A stretch of 13,307 bases of DNA from Clostridiales bacterium (GTDB taxonomy: Bacteria; Bacillota; Clostridia; Lutisporales; Lutisporaceae): the NCBI GenBank assembly GCA_012522255.1, contig JAAYKT010000188.1:1-13307 (forward strand). The letters are read 5' to 3'. Positions within the stretch are counted from its first letter, which is position 1. Every line of letters starts with the position of its first letter. The notes beneath the pieces were generated by a model. It saw only the letters and a program-made list of their open reading frames with translations, had not been told where the DNA came from and made no database searches. The position numbers and the translations under genes were made by a program. Positions 1 through 7,432 of this stretch are shown one piece after another.

Positions 1-1
1 A

Positions 2-2011
2 TATAAGGTTGAAGCAACTATGGGACACATTAGAGATTTGCCTAAAAGCCGCCTTGGTATTGATACCGATAATAGTTTTGAGCCAAAATATATAACTATT
101 CGCGGTAAAGGCCAGATATTGGATAAGCTAAAGAAAGAGGCAAAAAACAGTGATAAGGTTTTGTTGGCAACTGACCCAGATAGAGAAGGGGAAGCCATTT
201 CCTGGCATTTGTTGGAACCATTAAATATAAAAGAAGATGAAGTCTGCAGAATTGAATTTAATGAAATAACTAAAACAGCTGTACAAAATGCCATAAAAAA
301 TCCAAGAAAAATAGATATGGATCTGGTTAATGCACAACAAGCCCGAAGAATTTTAGATAGGCTGGTGGGATACAAAATAAGTCCGCTTTTGTGGAAGAAG
401 GTTAAAAAGGGGTTAAGCGCCGGCAGGGTGCAGTCAGTGGCAGTCAAACTGATATGCGACAGAGAGAATGAAATAAAAAATTTCGTACCAAAAGAATACT
501 GGAATTTGATTGCAAAACTTTTTGCAAATAAAAGCAAAACCTTAATAGAAGCAAAATTCTATGGTAAAAATGATAAAAGATTGGAAATAAACAGCAACGA
601 AGAAATGCAAATCATACTTAAGGGTTTGAAGGACGAAGAATATACAGTAACTAAAGTTAAAAAAGGTGAAAAGAAAAAGAATTCACCCATGCCTTTCACT
701 ACAAGCAACATGCAAATAGATGCCTATAAAAAACTTGGGTTTTCAACAAAAAAGACAATGGTTGTTGCCCAGCAGTTATATGAAGGTATCAATATAAAAG
801 GCGAAGGCAACGTAGGATTAATAAGCTATATAAGAACAGATTCCATAAGAATATCTGAAGAAGCGAAAAACGATGCTAAAAAAGTTATACTAAAAAAATA
901 CGGGGAGAAATTTTATAAAAGAGGTTTTCAAGGAAAGTCAGGGAAAAAAGTTCAGGATGCTCATGAAGGAATAAGGCCTACATCTGCGGAAAGATATCCG
1001 GATCTGATTGAAAATTCTTTAACAAAAGATCAATTGAAATTGTATAGATTGATATGGAACAGATTTATAGCCAGTCAGATGCAGCCGGCTCTTTATGATA
1101 CCATTAATGTTGATATTAAGGCCGGCGATTATAGTTTTAAAGCCTCGGGTAGTGTGTTAAAATTTTCCGGATTTTTATCTGTATATAAAGAAGAAAAGGA
1201 AGAAAAAGAAGAAAACATACTGCTTCCTGAAGTTAAGGAAGGTGAGATATTGAAACTTAAGGAGCTTTTACCTTCTCAACATTTTACCGAACCACCTATA
1301 AGATATACGGAAGCAACTTTAGTCAAAACTCTTGAGGAGCAAGGTATTGGCAGGCCAAGTACCTATGCGCCGACTATCTCCACTGTCTTGGCAAGAGGAT
1401 ATATAGTAAGAGAAAAAAGATTTTTGGTACCGACTGAACTTGGAGAAAAGGTTACGGAACTTTTAACTGAACATTTCGGTGATATTATTAATGTAAAATT
1501 TACTGCTGATATGGAAAACGAATTGGATAATATAGCGGAAGGCGAAAAAGAATGGGTTGATTTAATCCGAAAATTCTATTTGCCTTTTGAAGAAATCTTA
1601 AAGGAAGCTGAACAAAAAATTAGCAAGATAAAGATTGAAGACGAAGTAAGTGATGAGATTTGTGAGCTTTGCGGCACAAACATGGTCATTAAAATGGGGA
1701 GATTCGGCAAGTTTCTGGCGTGTCCTGGATTTCCCGAATGTAAAAACACAAAAGCCATATTAAAAAGCACCGGAGTCAAATGTCCAAAATGCAACAATGG
1801 TGAATTAATCATAAGAAAAACAAAAAAAGGTAGAAAGTTTTATGGCTGCAGTAATTATCCCAAATGCGACTTTGTGACATGGGATGAACCGGTTAAAGAA
1901 AAATGTCCTAAGTGCGGTGGTATACTCTTGAAAAAATATAAGGGTAAAAAAGTAAATTATAAATGCATAAATGAAGAATGCGATTTTGAAAGAATAATAG
2001 AAAATAAGTAG
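2..2011 (+). CDS. topA: DNA topoisomerase I (type IA), 5'-truncated by the window edge
   Basis: Type IA topoisomerase that relaxes negatively supercoiled DNA through a transient 5'-phosphotyrosine link. The reading frame is open to the window's first base (Y-K-V-E-A-T before the Met at 20), matching the stretch just before the MGHIRDLPKS motif. About 30 N-terminal residues, including the start of the Toprim domain, are therefore missing, and the Met at 20 is internal. Visible landmarks are the Toprim acidic motif DPDREGE (nt 173-193), ARRILDRLVGYKISPLLW, the AGRVQS segment, the catalytic Tyr in YIRTDS (Tyr codon 827-829) and AHEGIRPT. Three Cys4 zinc-ribbon modules follow at the C-terminus (CELCG...CPGFPEC, CPKC...CSNYPKC, CPKCGG...CINEEC), the usual architecture in Firmicutes. 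The stop TAG abuts trmFO, so the two are probably co-transcribed. The family assignment is secure. Confidence 0.97.
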   Translation, partial: YKVEATMGHIRDLPKSRLGIDTDNSFEPKYITIRGKGQILDKLKKEAKNSDKVLLATDPDREGEAISWHLLEPLNIKEDEVCRIEFNEITKTAVQNAIKNPRKIDMDLVNAQQARRILDRLVGYKISPLLWKKVKKGLSAGRVQSVAVKLICDRENEIKNFVPKEYWNLIAKLFANKSKTLIEAKFYGKNDKRLEINSNEEMQIILKGLKDEEYTVTKVKKGEKKKNSPMPFTTSNMQIDAYKKLGFSTKKTMVVAQQLYEGINIKGEGNVGLISYIRTDSIRISEEAKNDAKKVILKKYGEKFYKRGFQGKSGKKVQDAHEGIRPTSAERYPDLIENSLTKDQLKLYRLIWNRFIASQMQPALYDTINVDIKAGDYSFKASGSVLKFSGFLSVYKEEKEEKEENILLPEVKEGEILKLKELLPSQHFTEPPIRYTEATLVKTLEEQGIGRPSTYAPTISTVLARGYIVREKRFLVPTELGEKVTELLTEHFGDIINVKFTADMENELDNIAEGEKEWVDLIRKFYLPFEEILKEAEQKISKIKIEDEVSDEICELCGTNMVIKMGRFGKFLACPGFPECKNTKAILKSTGVKCPKCNNGELIIRKTKKGRKFYGCSNYPKCDFVTWDEPVKEKCPKCGGILLKKYKGKKVNYKCINEECDFERIIENK

Positions 2012-2020
2012 GTGTGTACA

Positions 2021-3331
2021 TTGGCTGTAGTAAAAGTAATCGGTGCCGGCTTGGCGGGGTGTGAAGCAGCCTGGCAGGTTGCCAAAGCAGGTATTAAAGT
2101 TGAACTTTATGAAATGAGACCTATAAAGATGACACCTGCCCATCACACATCAAGTTTCGCAGAATTGGTATGCAGTAATTCCCTCAGGTCAAACAGTTTG
2201 GAAAATGCTGTGGGACTGCTAAAAGAAGAAATGCGTCTTCTTGGGTCCCAGGTTATGAAATATGCAGACAAAAACGCCATACCTGCAGGCGGTGCTCTTG
2301 CGGTGGACAGAGAAAACTTTGCACGTGATATAACAAACGGCATAAAATCCAACCCCAATATCCAAGTTATAAGGGAAGAAGTAACTAAAATTCCAAAAGA
2401 TGAATATGTTATTATAGCAACGGGGCCTTTAACCTCAGATAGTTTGTCAACAAGTGTTAAGGAACATTTGGGAAATGATTATTTATACTTCTATGATGCG
2501 GCATCCCCAATACTCACCTATGATTCCATTGATATGAATGTTGCTTTTAAAGCTTCCAGATATGGCAAAGGCGAAAGTGACTATATTAATTGCCCTTTTA
2601 CGGAAGATGAATATAGAATTTTTTATAATGAATTAATAAAAGCCCAAAGGGTTCCTTTAAAAACCTTTGAAAAAGAAATTGTATTTGAAGGTTGCATACC
2701 TGTTGAGGTAATGGCAGGCAGGGGGCCTAAAACTTTGCTATTCGGACCCTTAAAACCAAAAGGTATAATTAATCCCAAGACCGATAAAGAACCTTTTGCA
2801 GTGGTGCAGTTAAGACAGGATAATAAAGAAGGTACGCTTTATAATATGGTAGGATTTCAAACAAATCTGAAATGGGATGAACAAAAAAGGGTTTTTACAA
2901 TGATACCGGGGCTAAAAGATGCTGAATTTGTAAGATACGGTGTTATGCATAAGAACACATTTATTAATTCACCCAAAGTTTTGGAAGCGACTTTGCAAAC
3001 TATAGAAGATAAAAAGCTTTTTTTTGCAGGACAAATCACAGGTGTGGAGGGTTATGTAGAATCTGCATCTTCCGGAATAATTGCAGGCTTAAACATGGCA
3101 CGTATGGTTAAAGGAATATCACCCGTTGTTTTCCCAAAAACTACTGCCCATGGCAGTCTATGTGCCTATATAACTGAGAGAAACAAGAAAAATTTCCAAC
3201 CAATGAATATAAATTATGGCATATTGGAAGAAATTCAAATACGATTTAAATCAAAAAAAGAAAAAAACTTAAATTATTCAAAAAAGGCTTTGGAAGACTT
3301 AAAAAGTTTTATAGAAGAAAATAATATTTAA
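2021..3331 (+). CDS. trmFO: Methylenetetrahydrofolate--tRNA-(uracil-5-)-methyltransferase TrmFO
   Basis: FAD- and 5,10-methylene-THF-dependent enzyme that makes 5-methyluridine at tRNA position 54, the folate route typical of Firmicutes. The N-terminal dinucleotide-binding motif reads VIGAGLAGCEAAW. The two cysteines known to matter in Bacillus TrmFO (C53, C226) have counterparts in CSNSLR (residue 51) and EGCIPVEVMAGRGP (residue 225). The C-terminal QITGVEGYVESASSGIIAG block and LCAYIT segment are also typical. I start it at TTG 2021 (436 aa) because AGGTG at 2010-2014 sits 6 nt upstream and the protein then begins MAVVKVIGAG. An in-frame GTG at 2012 directly after the topA stop would add three residues and lacks its own Shine-Dalgarno. 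Length is normal for the family. It is translationally coupled to topA. No xerC follows, unlike in many relatives. Confidence 0.95.
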   Translation: MAVVKVIGAGLAGCEAAWQVAKAGIKVELYEMRPIKMTPAHHTSSFAELVCSNSLRSNSLENAVGLLKEEMRLLGSQVMKYADKNAIPAGGALAVDRENFARDITNGIKSNPNIQVIREEVTKIPKDEYVIIATGPLTSDSLSTSVKEHLGNDYLYFYDAASPILTYDSIDMNVAFKASRYGKGESDYINCPFTEDEYRIFYNELIKAQRVPLKTFEKEIVFEGCIPVEVMAGRGPKTLLFGPLKPKGIINPKTDKEPFAVVQLRQDNKEGTLYNMVGFQTNLKWDEQKRVFTMIPGLKDAEFVRYGVMHKNTFINSPKVLEATLQTIEDKKLFFAGQITGVEGYVESASSGIIAGLNMARMVKGISPVVFPKTTAHGSLCAYITERNKKNFQPMNINYGILEEIQIRFKSKKEKNLNYSKKALEDLKSFIEENNI

Positions 3332-3563
3332 AGAAATAAAGGTAACTGTTCACATGTTGTTTGTTTAACGCTTTTAATGTCAGCAATCAAATCAATTAAT
3401 CTGATATAATGGATAATCTACAGGACAGAAACAGATATGCAATTAAATATTGGCTAAAAAGTACATTTAGTTGAATAAGAAAATTTGTTATGTTACGATT
3501 TCATAGAAAAGGTTTTGATTATTGTGAAACTTTTAAATATTAGAACGACTTTGGAGGGTTATT
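3332..3563 (+). other. Non-coding gap between trmFO and hslV
   Basis: This AT-rich spacer holds no credible ORF. The longest ATG-initiated reading, from 3411, is about 21 codons with no ribosome-binding site. In many Firmicutes xerC lies between trmFO and hslV. I looked in all frames by eye for tyrosine-recombinase remnants (the R...HxLRHxxxT...Y pattern) and saw none. No canonical terminator follows trmFO either. The interval contains the candidate hslV promoter listed separately, and the hslV ribosome-binding site GGAGGG lies at about 3552-3557. Confidence 0.6.
3402..3410 (+). promoter_or_regulatory. Candidate extended -10 promoter for hslV-hslU-codY
   Basis: A perfect TATAAT at 3405-3410 is preceded by TGA at 3402-3404, giving the TGnTATAAT extended -10 form. 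The -35 hexamer at 17-nt spacing (AGCAAT, 3382-3387) is poor, which extended -10 promoters tolerate. Transcription would begin near 3417 and give a leader of about 150 nt before hslV. This is called on sequence match only. Confidence 0.4.
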
Positions 3564-4094
3564 ATGTTTAATGGGACAACTATCGTTGCTGTTCTCAAAG
3601 ACGGAAAGGGTGCTATAGCGGGTGACGGGCAGGTTACATTAGGACAAAATACCATAATAAAATCAACTGCCCGCAAAATCAGGAAATTGCATGGCGGTAA
3701 AGTACTAGTAGGCTTTGCAGGATCCGTATCAGATGCATTTACCTTATCAGAAAAATTTGAAGAAAAGCTTGAGCAATACGGAGGAAATTTAAAAAGAGCG
3801 GCAATTGAGTTGGCCAAAGATTGGAGAAGAGACAGAATACTGAAAAATTTGGAAGCCATGTTGATTGCAATTAATAGTGAAACAATGCTTGTTGTTTCAG
3901 GCAGCGGTGAGGTTATCGAACCGGATGAAGGGGTTATTGCGGTTGGTTCCGGAGGCAATTATGCCATAGCTGCGGCAAAAGCCCTTTTTTATAATACCGA
4001 TATGACACCAAAAGAAATTGTTGAAGAATCACTTAAAATTGCTTCTTCAATTTGTGTATATACTAATAGCAATATTGTTGTCGAAGAGATTTAG
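3564..4094 (+). CDS. hslV: ATP-dependent protease peptidase subunit HslV (ClpQ)
   Basis: N-terminal-nucleophile threonine peptidase, the bacterial relative of the 20S proteasome beta subunit. It forms stacked hexamers that degrade proteins unfolded by HslU in the cytoplasm. The start MFNGTTIVAV implies removal of a short propeptide (MFNG) to expose the catalytic Thr (residue 5). The family blocks AGDGQVTLGQ, TARKIRKL, VGFAGSVSDAFTL, NLKRAAIELAKDWR, EAMLIAIN, VSGSGEVIEPD and AVGSGGNYAIAAAKAL are present in order. Length (176 aa) is standard. ATG at 3564 follows GGAGGG with good spacing. It is separated from hslU by only 9 nt, with the hslU Shine-Dalgarno at the junction, consistent with stoichiometric co-expression of the complex. 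Confidence 0.97.
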   Translation: MFNGTTIVAVLKDGKGAIAGDGQVTLGQNTIIKSTARKIRKLHGGKVLVGFAGSVSDAFTLSEKFEEKLEQYGGNLKRAAIELAKDWRRDRILKNLEAMLIAINSETMLVVSGSGEVIEPDEGVIAVGSGGNYAIAAAKALFYNTDMTPKEIVEESLKIASSICVYTNSNIVVEEI

Positions 4095-4103
4095 GAGGCT
4101 ATA

Positions 4104-5498
4104 ATGATAGAGCTTACACCAATTGAAATCATAAACGAATTGGATAAATACATTATCGGCCAGGATGGTGCAAAAAAATCCGTAGCTGTAGCTTTAAGAA
4201 ACAGATATAGAAGAAACCTGCTGCCGGATGAAATCAAGAATGAAATAACTCCTAAAAACATCTTAATGATTGGCCCTACAGGTGTTGGGAAAACTGAGAT
4301 AGCACGGAGATTGGCAAAATTAGTGAATGCACCTTTTGTTAAAGTGGAGGCCACCAAATTCACAGAAGTCGGATATGTAGGACGGGATGTAGATTCCATA
4401 GTCAGAGATATAATAGAAATATCGGTACGAATGGTAAAAACAGAGAAAATTGAGGATGTAAAGGATAAAGCATACGACATGGCATTAGAGAGAGTTACCG
4501 AAGCATTAGTCCCATCCAATAAGAAAAAGTCAAAATCCCAAAATCCTTTAGAAGCGTTGTTTAATTATACTTCAAAGGATGAAGATGAAGAAAAAAGCAT
4601 TGAAGAAGAAGAAAAAATGAAGACAAACAGATATTATATCAAAGAAAAAATAAAAAGAGGTGAGCTGAAAGACCATTATATTGAAGTGGAAATTGAAGAT
4701 AGTTCATCATCTACAATTGATATGCTTTCCGGAATAGGATTTGAACAGATGAGCATAAACCTTCAGGATATGTTTGGTAACGTATTCCCCAAGAAGCTGA
4801 AGAAAAGAAAAGTATCAATTGAGGAAGGCATTAAAATGTTTACTCAAATTGAAGCGCAGAAACTGATAGACATGGATACAGTTGTTGAAGAAGCTGTAAA
4901 AAGGGCTGAAGACAGAGGAATTGTTTTTATAGATGAAATAGATAAAATAGTGGGGAAAGGGTATTCGAATAGTCCTGATGTTTCCAGGGAAGGCGTACAA
5001 AGAGATATATTACCTATAGTGGAAGGCAGTACGGTTATGACAAAATATGGGCCTGTCAAAACAGACCATATGTTATTTATCGCAGCAGGTGCTTTTCATA
5101 TTTCTAAAGTATCTGACCTTATTCCCGAATTGCAAGGAAGATTTCCCGTCAGAGTTGAATTAGGGAGCCTGACAAAGGATAATTTCATCGAAATACTGAT
5201 GAAGCCGAAAAATGCCTTAACAAAACAATATAAGGCGCTTTTAAAAACAGAAGGGATAGATATAATATTCAAGGATGATGCTATATGTGAAATAGCTGAG
5301 ATAGCCGCATTTATGAATGAAGAATCCGAAGATATAGGGGCAAGGCGGTTATATACAGTTATGGAAAAATTGTTCGAAGAACTATCCTTTATGGCATCAG
5401 ATTCAAAAGAAAAAGAATTTGTGATAGATTGTGATTATGTCAGAACTATGCTCAGAGATGATATAAAAGATAAAGATATTAATAAATACATTATTTAG
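4104..5498 (+). CDS. hslU: ATP-dependent protease ATPase subunit HslU (ClpY)
   Basis: AAA+ unfoldase that recognises, unfolds and threads substrates into HslV. Visible in order are the N-terminal segment with YIIGQDGAKKSVAVALRNRYRR, Walker A GPTGVGKT (residues 57-64) and the pore loop GYVG (90-93). The intermediate (I) domain lies at about 110-240 and includes a charged low-complexity stretch rich in Glu, Asp and Lys. Walker B IVFIDEID follows at 273-280, then the SREGVQRDILPIVEG block and the sensor-2 motif GARRLYTVMEKL. The C-terminus ends DINKYII, the hydrophobic tail that in characterised HslU inserts between HslV subunits. ATG at 4104 follows GGAGG with correct spacing. The 464-residue length is usual. 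It lies in an operon with hslV upstream and codY 15 nt downstream. Confidence 0.97.
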   Translation: MIELTPIEIINELDKYIIGQDGAKKSVAVALRNRYRRNLLPDEIKNEITPKNILMIGPTGVGKTEIARRLAKLVNAPFVKVEATKFTEVGYVGRDVDSIVRDIIEISVRMVKTEKIEDVKDKAYDMALERVTEALVPSNKKKSKSQNPLEALFNYTSKDEDEEKSIEEEEKMKTNRYYIKEKIKRGELKDHYIEVEIEDSSSSTIDMLSGIGFEQMSINLQDMFGNVFPKKLKKRKVSIEEGIKMFTQIEAQKLIDMDTVVEEAVKRAEDRGIVFIDEIDKIVGKGYSNSPDVSREGVQRDILPIVEGSTVMTKYGPVKTDHMLFIAAGAFHISKVSDLIPELQGRFPVRVELGSLTKDNFIEILMKPKNALTKQYKALLKTEGIDIIFKDDAICEIAEIAAFMNEESEDIGARRLYTVMEKLFEELSFMASDSKEKEFVIDCDYVRTMLRDDIKDKDINKYII

Positions 5499-5513
5499 AT
5501 TAGGAGGGTACAA

Positions 5514-6296
5514 ATGAGCTTGACTTTATTGGGTAGAATAAGGAAAGTAAACAAAGTTTTGCAAAGGTCCGATTATCAGACTATTCCATTCAATGAATTA
5601 TGCAAGATTATCAGCGATGTATTGAACGCCAACGTTTATATAACCAATAACAAAGGAAAGGTATTGGGATTTGGATTATGCATGCCAATTGAATGTGACA
5701 TACTCAAAAATGAAATACTGGCAGAAAAAAGGTTTCCCGATGAACGCAGCAAGTATATTCTTTCTATGACAGAAACACAGGCAAATATTGAAAAAGAGGA
5801 TAAGTACTGTACGATATTTAATGAAAAGATTTGTGAGATGGATTATAAATATACTACTATAGTACCCGTGTATGGAAGTGGGGAAAGGTTAGGAACAATA
5901 ATTATCGGGAAATTTGATACAGTTTTCGAAGAAGAAGACCTTGTGTTGTTAGAGTACTGTGCTACCGTAGTAGGAATGACTATTCTTCGTAAAAAACAAG
6001 ATGAAATAGAAGAAGAAGCTCGTAAAAAGGCAGTAGTTCAAATGGCTATAGGTACTTTGTCCTACTCTGAATTAGAGGCAATAGAGCATATTTTTAGGGA
6101 ACTGGATGGAAATGAAGGCCTTTTGGTTGCAAGTAAAATAGCCGATAAGGCCGGCGTAACAAGATCGGTAATAGTCAATGCATTAAGAAAATTTGAAAGT
6201 GCGGGCATAGTGGAGTCAAGATCCTTGGGAATGAAAGGAACACATATAAAAATACTGAATGAAAAGCTACCGGAAGAGCTAAAAAAACTAAATTGA
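5514..6296 (+). CDS. codY: GTP-sensing transcriptional repressor CodY
   Basis: Global nutritional repressor of low-G+C Firmicutes. In characterised members it binds DNA when loaded with branched-chain amino acids and GTP. The N-terminal GAF-type sensor domain occupies roughly residues 1-155 (TIVPVYGSGERLGTIIIGKF, LLEYCATVVGMTILR), followed by the long linker helix DEIEEEARKKAVVQMA. The C-terminal winged helix-turn-helix spans about 203-248 (SKIADKAGVTRSVIVNALRKF, GIVESRSLGMKGTHIKIL) and is nearly invariant in the family. Length (260 aa) is normal. ATG at 5514 has AGGAGGG upstream. The sensor half resembles clostridial CodY (ECD...RFPDE segment) more than Bacillus CodY. The stop is TGA, which is relevant to the tsf anomaly. 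Its place after hslVU is conserved in Firmicutes. No obvious terminator follows it. Confidence 0.97.
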   Translation: MSLTLLGRIRKVNKVLQRSDYQTIPFNELCKIISDVLNANVYITNNKGKVLGFGLCMPIECDILKNEILAEKRFPDERSKYILSMTETQANIEKEDKYCTIFNEKICEMDYKYTTIVPVYGSGERLGTIIIGKFDTVFEEEDLVLLEYCATVVGMTILRKKQDEIEEEARKKAVVQMAIGTLSYSELEAIEHIFRELDGNEGLLVASKIADKAGVTRSVIVNALRKFESAGIVESRSLGMKGTHIKILNEKLPEELKKLN

Positions 6297-6545
6297 AACA
6301 TGAAATTTCTATATGAAAATGTGGGGAATTAATATAAAACCCATCAAAATATAAATAGTAGTTTTGGTATAGAAAGCTATAATTAGGCAAGCCTATAATG
6401 ATGAATAAACATTAGTTCTCTCCTCAAACAATCAGTCTTGTAACTTGGCAATCGCATCAAATACAATAATCTTTAGTTATTGATAAGCTATAGTGTGAAC
6501 AGTAGCAGTAGGTTGCCCTCAAGATGATTATTTGATAATATTTTA

Positions 6546-6574
6546 TTGCCAATAGTTTTTAACTATGCTATACT
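6546..6574 (+). promoter_or_regulatory. Sigma-A-type promoter of rpsB-tsf
   Basis: TTGCCA (-35, 6546-6551) and TATACT (-10, 6569-6574) are separated by exactly 17 nt, and a TG at 6566-6567 gives an extended -10. Transcription should start near 6581, leaving a leader of about 94 nt before the rpsB ATG. This is the best promoter match in the window. Confidence 0.7.
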
Positions 6575-6580
6575 ACAAAT

Positions 6581-6595
6581 TGTGAAAAATTCACA
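6581..6595 (+). promoter_or_regulatory. Operator-like palindrome at the predicted rpsB transcription start
   Basis: TGTGAA-AAA-TTCACA is a perfect 6+6 inverted repeat with a 3-nt centre. It begins about 6 nt after the -10 hexamer, where a bound repressor would block initiation, and it could alternatively form a small hairpin at the 5' end of the mRNA. It does not match the CodY box well. Its function is unknown. Confidence 0.35.
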
Positions 6596-6674
6596 CATAA
6601 ACGGATTGGTTAGAGTGTGCATATGTCTTTAATCAAGATGAAGGTTATGGAGGAAAAACCAGGAGGTATTAAAA

Positions 6675-7373
6675 ATGTCAGTAATATCAATGAAACAATT
6701 GTTGGAGGCAGGTGTTCATTTTGGGCACCAAACAAGAAGATGGAACCCCAAGATGGCGGAATATATTTTTACCGAGAGGAACGGCATTTATATTATAGAC
6801 CTTCAAAAAACAGTAAAAAAAGTTGAAGAAGCCTATAATTTCGTTAAAAAAGTTGTGGAATCCGGTAACAGTGTACTTTTCGTCGGTACAAAAAAACAAG
6901 CCCAAGAGTCAATAGAGGTTGAGGCTACAAGATGTGACATGTTTTATGTTAACCAAAGGTGGCTTGGTGGCATGTTAACTAATTTTAAGACAATCAAGAA
7001 AAGTATAGACAGATTAAATGAATTAGAAAAAATGGAAGAAGACGGCACTTTCACTGTTTTGCCAAAAAAAGAGGTTATCAGGTTAAGAGCCGAAAAAGAA
7101 AAGTTAGAAAAGAACTTAAAAGGTATTAAGATGATGGATGAATTACCGGGGGCAATATTTATTGTAGATCCCAGAAAGGAAAGAATAGCAATTCAGGAAG
7201 CCAAAATTTTAGGAATACCGATAGTTGCCATTGTTGATACAAATTGCGATCCGGAAGAAGTTGACTATCCAATACCGGGTAATGATGATGCAATTAGAGC
7301 TGTGAAGCTTCTTACCTCAAAAATGGCTAATGCTGTTATTGAAGCAAGACAAGGCGAACAGTTTACAGAATAA
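6675..7373 (+). CDS. rpsB: 30S ribosomal protein S2
   Basis: Structural protein of the small ribosomal subunit, bound on the solvent side between head and body and needed for S1 or mRNA-path function. The whole family pattern is visible: MKQLLEAGVHFGHQTRRWNPKM, YIFTERNGIYIIDLQKT, SVLFVGTKKQAQE, a central coiled-coil region (EKMEEDGTF...LEKNLKGIKMM), LPGAIFIVDPRKE and GIPIVAIVDTNCDP followed by DYPIPGNDDAIRA. Length 232 aa is typical. ATG 6675 is chosen because AGGAGG at 6661-6666 lies 8 nt upstream. A second GGAGG (about 6650) sits between GGTT and AACC, which could form a small hairpin. rpsB is followed after 59 nt by tsf, the usual pairing in bacteria. Confidence 0.97.
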   Translation: MSVISMKQLLEAGVHFGHQTRRWNPKMAEYIFTERNGIYIIDLQKTVKKVEEAYNFVKKVVESGNSVLFVGTKKQAQESIEVEATRCDMFYVNQRWLGGMLTNFKTIKKSIDRLNELEKMEEDGTFTVLPKKEVIRLRAEKEKLEKNLKGIKMMDELPGAIFIVDPRKERIAIQEAKILGIPIVAIVDTNCDPEEVDYPIPGNDDAIRAVKLLTSKMANAVIEARQGEQFTE

Positions 7374-7382
7374 ACAACAAGT

Positions 7383-7411
7383 AGGGTATGGATAGAATAT
7401 AGACATACCCT
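7383..7411 (+). terminator. Hairpin (possible attenuator) between rpsB and tsf
   Basis: AGGGTATG (7383-7390) pairs perfectly with CATACCCT (7404-7411) around a 13-nt loop. A short, imperfect T-run (TTTAATATT) follows. The 8-bp stem and weak tail suggest partial termination or an RNA-processing/stability element that tunes the S2:EF-Ts ratio, not a full stop. Confidence 0.45.
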
Positions 7412-7432
7412 TTAATATTAGGAGGAGATAAA

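Larger units (their letters stand above)
6297..6674 (+). other. 378-nt non-coding region between codY and rpsB
   Basis: No convincing gene on either strand. It holds a small perfect palindrome TAGGC-AA-GCCTA (6384-6395) whose right arm overlaps a TATAAT (6394-6399) that lacks a recognisable -35. It also has a weak promoter-like pair TTGTAA (6438-6443) / TACAAT (6462-6467) and a weak hairpin CAATAA (6464-6469) / TTATTG (6477-6482). The good rpsB promoter (6546-6574) and an operator-like palindrome (6581-6595) are listed separately. No T-box consensus is present, and I recognise no riboswitch or ribosomal leader motif. In some Clostridia flagellar genes sit at this junction. None are here. Confidence 0.6.

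Noticed and set aside
3411..3476. Tiny ORF in the trmFO-hslV gap that might be a xerC N-terminal remnant
   Set aside because: About 21 codons, no ribosome-binding site and no recombinase motif. The MDNL start is not enough to support it.
3471..3485. CodY box upstream of hslV (perfect right half GAAAATT)
   Set aside because: Only about 9 of 15 positions match AATTTTCWGAAAATT and the left half is absent, so it is not better than chance in AT-rich DNA.
6321..6345. Terminator after codY (TGGG ... CCCA)
   Set aside because: Only 4 bp of stem with a 14-nt loop and no T-run.
6577..6591. CodY box at the rpsB start site (AAATTGTGAAAAATT)
   Set aside because: Five mismatches concentrated in the centre. 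The palindrome TGTGAA-AAA-TTCACA explains the symmetry better.
6617..6826. 69-codon ORF starting at a GTG upstream of rpsB and overlapping its first third in another frame
   Set aside because: No proper ribosome-binding site, a composition explained by the overlapping S2 sequence, and no recognisable product. The AGGAGG inside it is the rpsB Shine-Dalgarno.
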